A stretch of DNA of 7,029 nucleotides from Nitrospirota bacterium. GTDB taxonomy: Bacteria > Nitrospirota > Thermodesulfovibrionia > Thermodesulfovibrionales > Magnetobacteriaceae. Every line of letters begins with the position of its first letter. Position 1 is the first letter of the stretch. Of this stretch, positions 4,294-7,029 are shown in pieces. Below the pieces are notes generated by a model. It did no database searches and had not been told where the DNA came from. It was given only the letters and a program-made list of their open reading frames with translations. Position numbers and translations under genes: made by a program. The DNA is taken from positions 1-7,029 of the forward strand of contig JADFXO010000203.1 of assembly GCA_015233485.1 (NCBI GenBank). Direction: 5' to 3'.

Positions 4294-4938
4294 CTATCCG
4301 TAATCTTCTTCAACGCCTTGTATTTTGTATTTAGTATCAAAAATAATCCTGACGTCGTCATACGCACTCATGTACAGATAACCGTAGCCATCAATTTTGT
4401 CATAAATGCAGAGGCTGCACTCATAAATATCTTTATTCAATTTCCTTAGGGCATTAACACACCTATTGTCTTTCAAACACTTATCGAAGAGTTTTTCAAT
4501 CGAGAGGTGTTTTGGGGGGATTACATAGCGCACCCTGCTTTCGATGCTGTATATTTCGCCGTCGCCTATGATAAGATGGTCGTGGATGTCAATATTTATC
4601 TGTTTTGCGAATGCCTTTACCCTGTCGGTGAGCAGGATATCATCCTCGCTCGGCCTTGCCTTGCCGCCCGTGTGGTTATGGACGAGGATAATCGCCGCGG
4701 TATTGTTCAGACAGGCGGCTTTAAAGACTTCGCGAAGCGTAACGCTGCAGATGTTCAGAGAGCCTTTGGCGAGGACTTCCGTACCGAGAAACCTGCACTG
4801 ACTGTCGAGATGGATGGCGAAGAGGTTTTCCCTGTCCTCTCTGGCTATAAAATTTAAAAGATTATAGACATCCGCGGCAGATGAGATAATCTTACCCCCT
4901 GGCGCAGGCCGCCCGACGCGCACAACCTTCAGGTACAT
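4294..4938 (-). CDS. Stand-alone RadC-like JAMM (MPN+) domain protein with a C-terminal extension
   Basis: The 214-residue product has the RadC-type JAB/MPN domain at about residues 18-137. The core reads ENLFAIHLDS (37-46) and VHNHTGG; the zinc motif HxHx7SxxD is complete (His87, His89, Ser97, Asp100), so the metal site looks intact. It lacks the helix-hairpin-helix N terminus of full-length RadC, as do short RadC/YeeS-like proteins common on prophages and islands. About 75 further residues (from PPKHLS) form a Cys/Tyr-rich tail that I do not recognise. No firm function is known for RadC proteins; a metalloprotease-like or nuclease role has been proposed and the old DNA-repair link is disputed. 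The start is ATG 4938, decided by minus-strand GGGAGGT (4944-4950) 5 bases away; a longer frame to GTG 5028 has no ribosome site. Cytosolic, transcribed alone, convergent with the lipoprotein gene. Confidence 0.85.
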   Translation of the reverse strand: MYLKVVRVGRPAPGGKIISSAADVYNLLNFIAREDRENLFAIHLDSQCRFLGTEVLAKGSLNICSVTLREVFKAACLNNTAAIILVHNHTGGKARPSEDDILLTDRVKAFAKQINIDIHDHLIIGDGEIYSIESRVRYVIPPKHLSIEKLFDKCLKDNRCVNALRKLNKDIYECSLCIYDKIDGYGYLYMSAYDDVRIIFDTKYKIQGVEEDYG

Positions 4939-5082
4939 GGCGCACCTCCCTTTGATGCGCCGGAGGATAGAATAAACTGATATGGCAGACGACACATAGT
5001 ATCTATAATTCAGCAAATCTCGTGCCACAACTATTATCCTGATATTACAAGGAGTTGATAGTTTAGAGAGCTGCTAATAAAT

Positions 5083-5120
5083 GGTATGGCGCTCCACACA
5101 TATGTAATGTGCTCCATACC
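5083..5120. repeat. Nested palindrome and direct repeat between radC-like and SGNH genes
   Basis: GGTATGG (5083-5089) and CCATACC (5114-5120) are perfect inverted copies; inside, CACAT and ATGTG pair as well. GCTCCACAC (5091-5099) and GCTCCATAC (5111-5119) are direct repeats 20 bp apart with one difference. It lies in the 389-base divergent gap 4939-5327, where no gene, tRNA or ribosomal RNA is seen. An operator or a dispersed repeat are both possible. Confidence 0.5.
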
Positions 5121-5220
5121 GGCAGGACGGGGCTGTCCACATAATGAGTTATGGGCGTATTGTTTTTTCACCGGGTTCATCCTATTGTCTTTTACAGAGT
5201 AGGATATAGGATTTCGGGCG

Positions 5221-5250
5221 TTGACATTGACAATCCTCATGTGGTACGCT
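5221..5250 (+). promoter_or_regulatory. Weak promoter candidate for the SGNH gene
   Basis: TTGACA occurs twice in tandem (5221-5226, 5227-5232). The first copy has TACGCT at 5245-5250 after 18 bases, keeping only T1, A2 and T6 of the -10 consensus. A start near 5257 would give a 70-base leader. The second copy has no usable -10. Confidence 0.3.
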
Positions 5251-5327
5251 GGTGCTGTCAGACGATACGCAGACCGGTTTTTTCGAGGGGGACAGGCTCT
5301 TTTGAGGGGTAGATTTGAGGATGTGAG

Positions 5328-6992
5328 ATGATTTCAATCGGGTTTGTGCGTCGTAAAATGCTGTTCCTTTGTGCGTCTGTTGTGATAACCGCGGCGTTTT
5401 TTTTTGCGGTTTACACATACAGCGGCCATGAATGTCTAAGATTTGAGGTTATAATGGATTCACCACAGCCCGATATCGGACAAGTGTTTTGGGATGTGGG
5501 TCCCGGGTTTACTGAAAAAAATAGTAAGAATTTTGAAGTTAAAAAGGGTATACATCGCTATGAAGTCCAAATTCCGCTCCTTATAGATAGCCTGAGATTT
5601 GACCCATGCACGAGGCCGGCGAATATTTTAATAGAGGAGCTCTCGATTAATATTAATTTAATATTCGTACATAAAAAATGGAATGGAACAAACAGATTTA
5701 CAGGGTGGAGTGCGGCAAAGGATATTGTTATCAGGGAAGTTGACGACCACGGGTTAAGTATAATATCTACGGGAGGAGACGCGCAGCTCGTAAATGTAAT
5801 TGAACTAAGAAAAAGAATAATCAAATATCTCATTTATATAGCGGTGCCACTTATATTCATAACTATAGGCATACTAATGGTATTATTTAATAAAATAAAA
5901 ATATCAGGAGATATGAAAATAAAATTGGCGCTTTTGTTATCGTCGATAATAATTAGTTTAGTAATATTCTCTGTTTTTTACAAGATATATTCGGCAAACA
6001 GGAAGGCGCACGGGCAGGTACACGAACCGGCGGCATATTCGTTAGGCTATTATACTCAGAATGGGAAATCTATTTCAAGAGAACCTGGCAATTTGAAACT
6101 GATGCTGGATCCTCTGATGTTGTACGTCAATTTTCCAAATCAGAGGGCATCTAACTTAACGATAAACTCAAATGGATTTAGAGGAGAGGAATTAAGAAAC
6201 AATAAACCAAAAGCGGTAATAGTTGGCGGCTCTACCGCCTTTGGTATGAGCCTAACCGGCGATAATAAAACCTTATCGGCGCAATTAAGTGAAATGAACG
6301 ATACTTATGAATTTATAAATGCTGGCGTTGTCGGCTATTTATCCGGGCAGGAACTCTCGTTAATCGTACATCGGTTGAGCGATTTACAACCCAAAGTTTA
6401 TATTATATTCGATGGGTGGAACGATTATTTTGACCAATACCGTTCAATGAAAAGAAAACTGGACACGTTATTGGGCGGTGCTAACGGTCCGGTTTTCGTC
6501 GATATACAACAAAGGCTTGAGGCCATGTCTTCATTAGAGAAGCAGAAGGAGAACATCGGTATAATTAAAGATATGCCGGTAAGATACAATGACTACACCA
6601 ATAATGACCGGTTATATCTTGGCAGACTTCTCAGCCATTATGCCGGCAATCTTAATAAAATGCACAGTTTTGCCAAAGCGACAGATTCGTGTGTACTAGT
6701 GTTTTTCCAGCCTGAGCTTGGCTCGAAACAATATAAAACGAAAGAAGAGCAAACTATAGTAAAAAACTGGGCCGAAATGTGGGATGTTTCGGATTCTCAA
6801 AATTACACCTCATTTTTGAATGATGCAGGACAATACTGCGAAAAACACAATATCCACTGCATTAATTTAAACTCCAATCCCGTGTTTACCGATAATAAAA
6901 ACACTCTTTACTATGACATGGTACATATTAATGAGCTTGGACACAAACTCGCCGCTCAAACGATAAACGAATCTTTAAGTCTGTGCCGATAG
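5328..6992 (+). CDS. Membrane-anchored SGNH/GDSL hydrolase-like protein, probably acting on envelope glycans
   Basis: The 554-residue product has three predicted membrane helices (about 11-30, 164-188, 198-219). The 31-163 segment, probably extracytoplasmic, is beta-rich and contains QVFWDVGPGFTEKNS and SLRFDP, a pattern I associate with accessory domains of polysaccharide-synthesis membrane proteins. A short Lys-rich loop (189-197) suits the cytoplasmic side. The C-terminal SGNH domain (about 295-552) shows block I GGSTAFG (Ser302), block II NAGVVGY (Asn331, Gly336), block III GWND (Asn365) and block V DMVH (Asp530, His533), so the catalytic set is complete. Such enzymes remove or transfer acyl groups, often on exopolysaccharide or cell-wall sugars; the substrate cannot be read here. 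The start is supported by GAGG at 5317-5320, 7 bases before ATG. No glycosyltransferase or other polysaccharide gene lies next to it in this window. Confidence 0.8.
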   Translation: MISIGFVRRKMLFLCASVVITAAFFFAVYTYSGHECLRFEVIMDSPQPDIGQVFWDVGPGFTEKNSKNFEVKKGIHRYEVQIPLLIDSLRFDPCTRPANILIEELSININLIFVHKKWNGTNRFTGWSAAKDIVIREVDDHGLSIISTGGDAQLVNVIELRKRIIKYLIYIAVPLIFITIGILMVLFNKIKISGDMKIKLALLLSSIIISLVIFSVFYKIYSANRKAHGQVHEPAAYSLGYYTQNGKSISREPGNLKLMLDPLMLYVNFPNQRASNLTINSNGFRGEELRNNKPKAVIVGGSTAFGMSLTGDNKTLSAQLSEMNDTYEFINAGVVGYLSGQELSLIVHRLSDLQPKVYIIFDGWNDYFDQYRSMKRKLDTLLGGANGPVFVDIQQRLEAMSSLEKQKENIGIIKDMPVRYNDYTNNDRLYLGRLLSHYAGNLNKMHSFAKATDSCVLVFFQPELGSKQYKTKEEQTIVKNWAEMWDVSDSQNYTSFLNDAGQYCEKHNIHCINLNSNPVFTDNKNTLYYDMVHINELGHKLAAQTINESLSLCR

Positions 6993-7029
6993 AGGCCGAT
7001 TGGTCAGGCAGGTCAGGGTTCGTAATACT

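Noticed and set aside
4507..4857. Plus-strand open frames opposite the RadC-like gene
   Set aside because: They mirror a clearly recognised JAMM gene on the other strand.
4939..5028. 30-residue N-terminal extension of the RadC-like protein from GTG 5028
   Set aside because: No ribosome site precedes the GTG, whereas GGGAGGT sits 5 bases before ATG 4938, and the family begins at about that point.
1..7029. CRISPR array, tRNA, rRNA or transposase gene
   Set aside because: I saw no regularly spaced repeats, no cloverleaf with a CCA end, no rRNA motif and no transposase or integrase translation on either strand.

Overview
The window looks like a stretch of chromosome from a Gram-negative bacterium. 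The signs are a secreted cell-wall hydrolase, a predicted lipoprotein, a three-helix envelope SGNH protein, sigma70-type promoters and strong AGGAGG ribosome sites. Base composition is moderate, with AT-rich patches around 3490-4170 and inside the last gene. The gene mix (a LeuB of the actinobacterial-like sequence type, a polysaccharide-type SGNH protein, dispersed hairpins) would suit an environmental lineage such as Planctomycetota/Brocadiales or Nitrospirota, but this placement is a guess and no ribosomal gene is present.

Layout. 1-129: tail of a membrane protein, probably a transporter. 181-1086: a complete single-gene unit consisting of a promoter with an overlapping palindrome, a secreted NlpC/P60 cysteine peptidase and a strong intrinsic terminator. 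1087-1374: no intact gene; it holds a decayed C-terminal copy of the lipoprotein gene at 3585 and a near-perfect 17-bp hairpin. 1375-2445 (minus): 3-isopropylmalate dehydrogenase with its own promoter. 2446-2728: two divergent promoters. 2729-3417: a gene whose product resembles vertebrate serum amyloid A (SAA), split by a -1 frame change near 3235-3241. 3418-3584: a perfect 14-bp inverted repeat and a promoter, no gene. 3585-4169: an aromatic-rich predicted lipoprotein of unknown family. 4294-4938 (minus): a stand-alone RadC-like JAMM protein. 4939-5327: no gene; palindromic elements and a weak promoter candidate. 5328-6992: a membrane-anchored SGNH/GDSL hydrolase. 6993-7029: nothing recognised.

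How the parts may relate. leuB belongs to leucine biosynthesis and seems to be a housekeeping gene with accessory material on both sides. On its left, a secreted NlpC/P60 peptidase is followed by a remnant of the orphan lipoprotein family. On its right, the SAA-like gene is followed by the intact family member. A family that recurs directly behind a secreted hydrolase and behind an SAA-like gene is the most interesting feature here. It could be an effector/partner or effector/immunity arrangement, or simply a duplicated mobile cassette; the sequence alone does not decide.

The best candidate for something undescribed is the SAA-like gene. Ungapped similarity to SAA runs through the zero frame up to the frame break and resumes in the -1 frame. 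The second half of the domain is therefore made only by frameshifting, or is lost by mutation or sequencing error. An A_AAG_GGA heptamer lies exactly inside the 49-base interval in which both frames are open.
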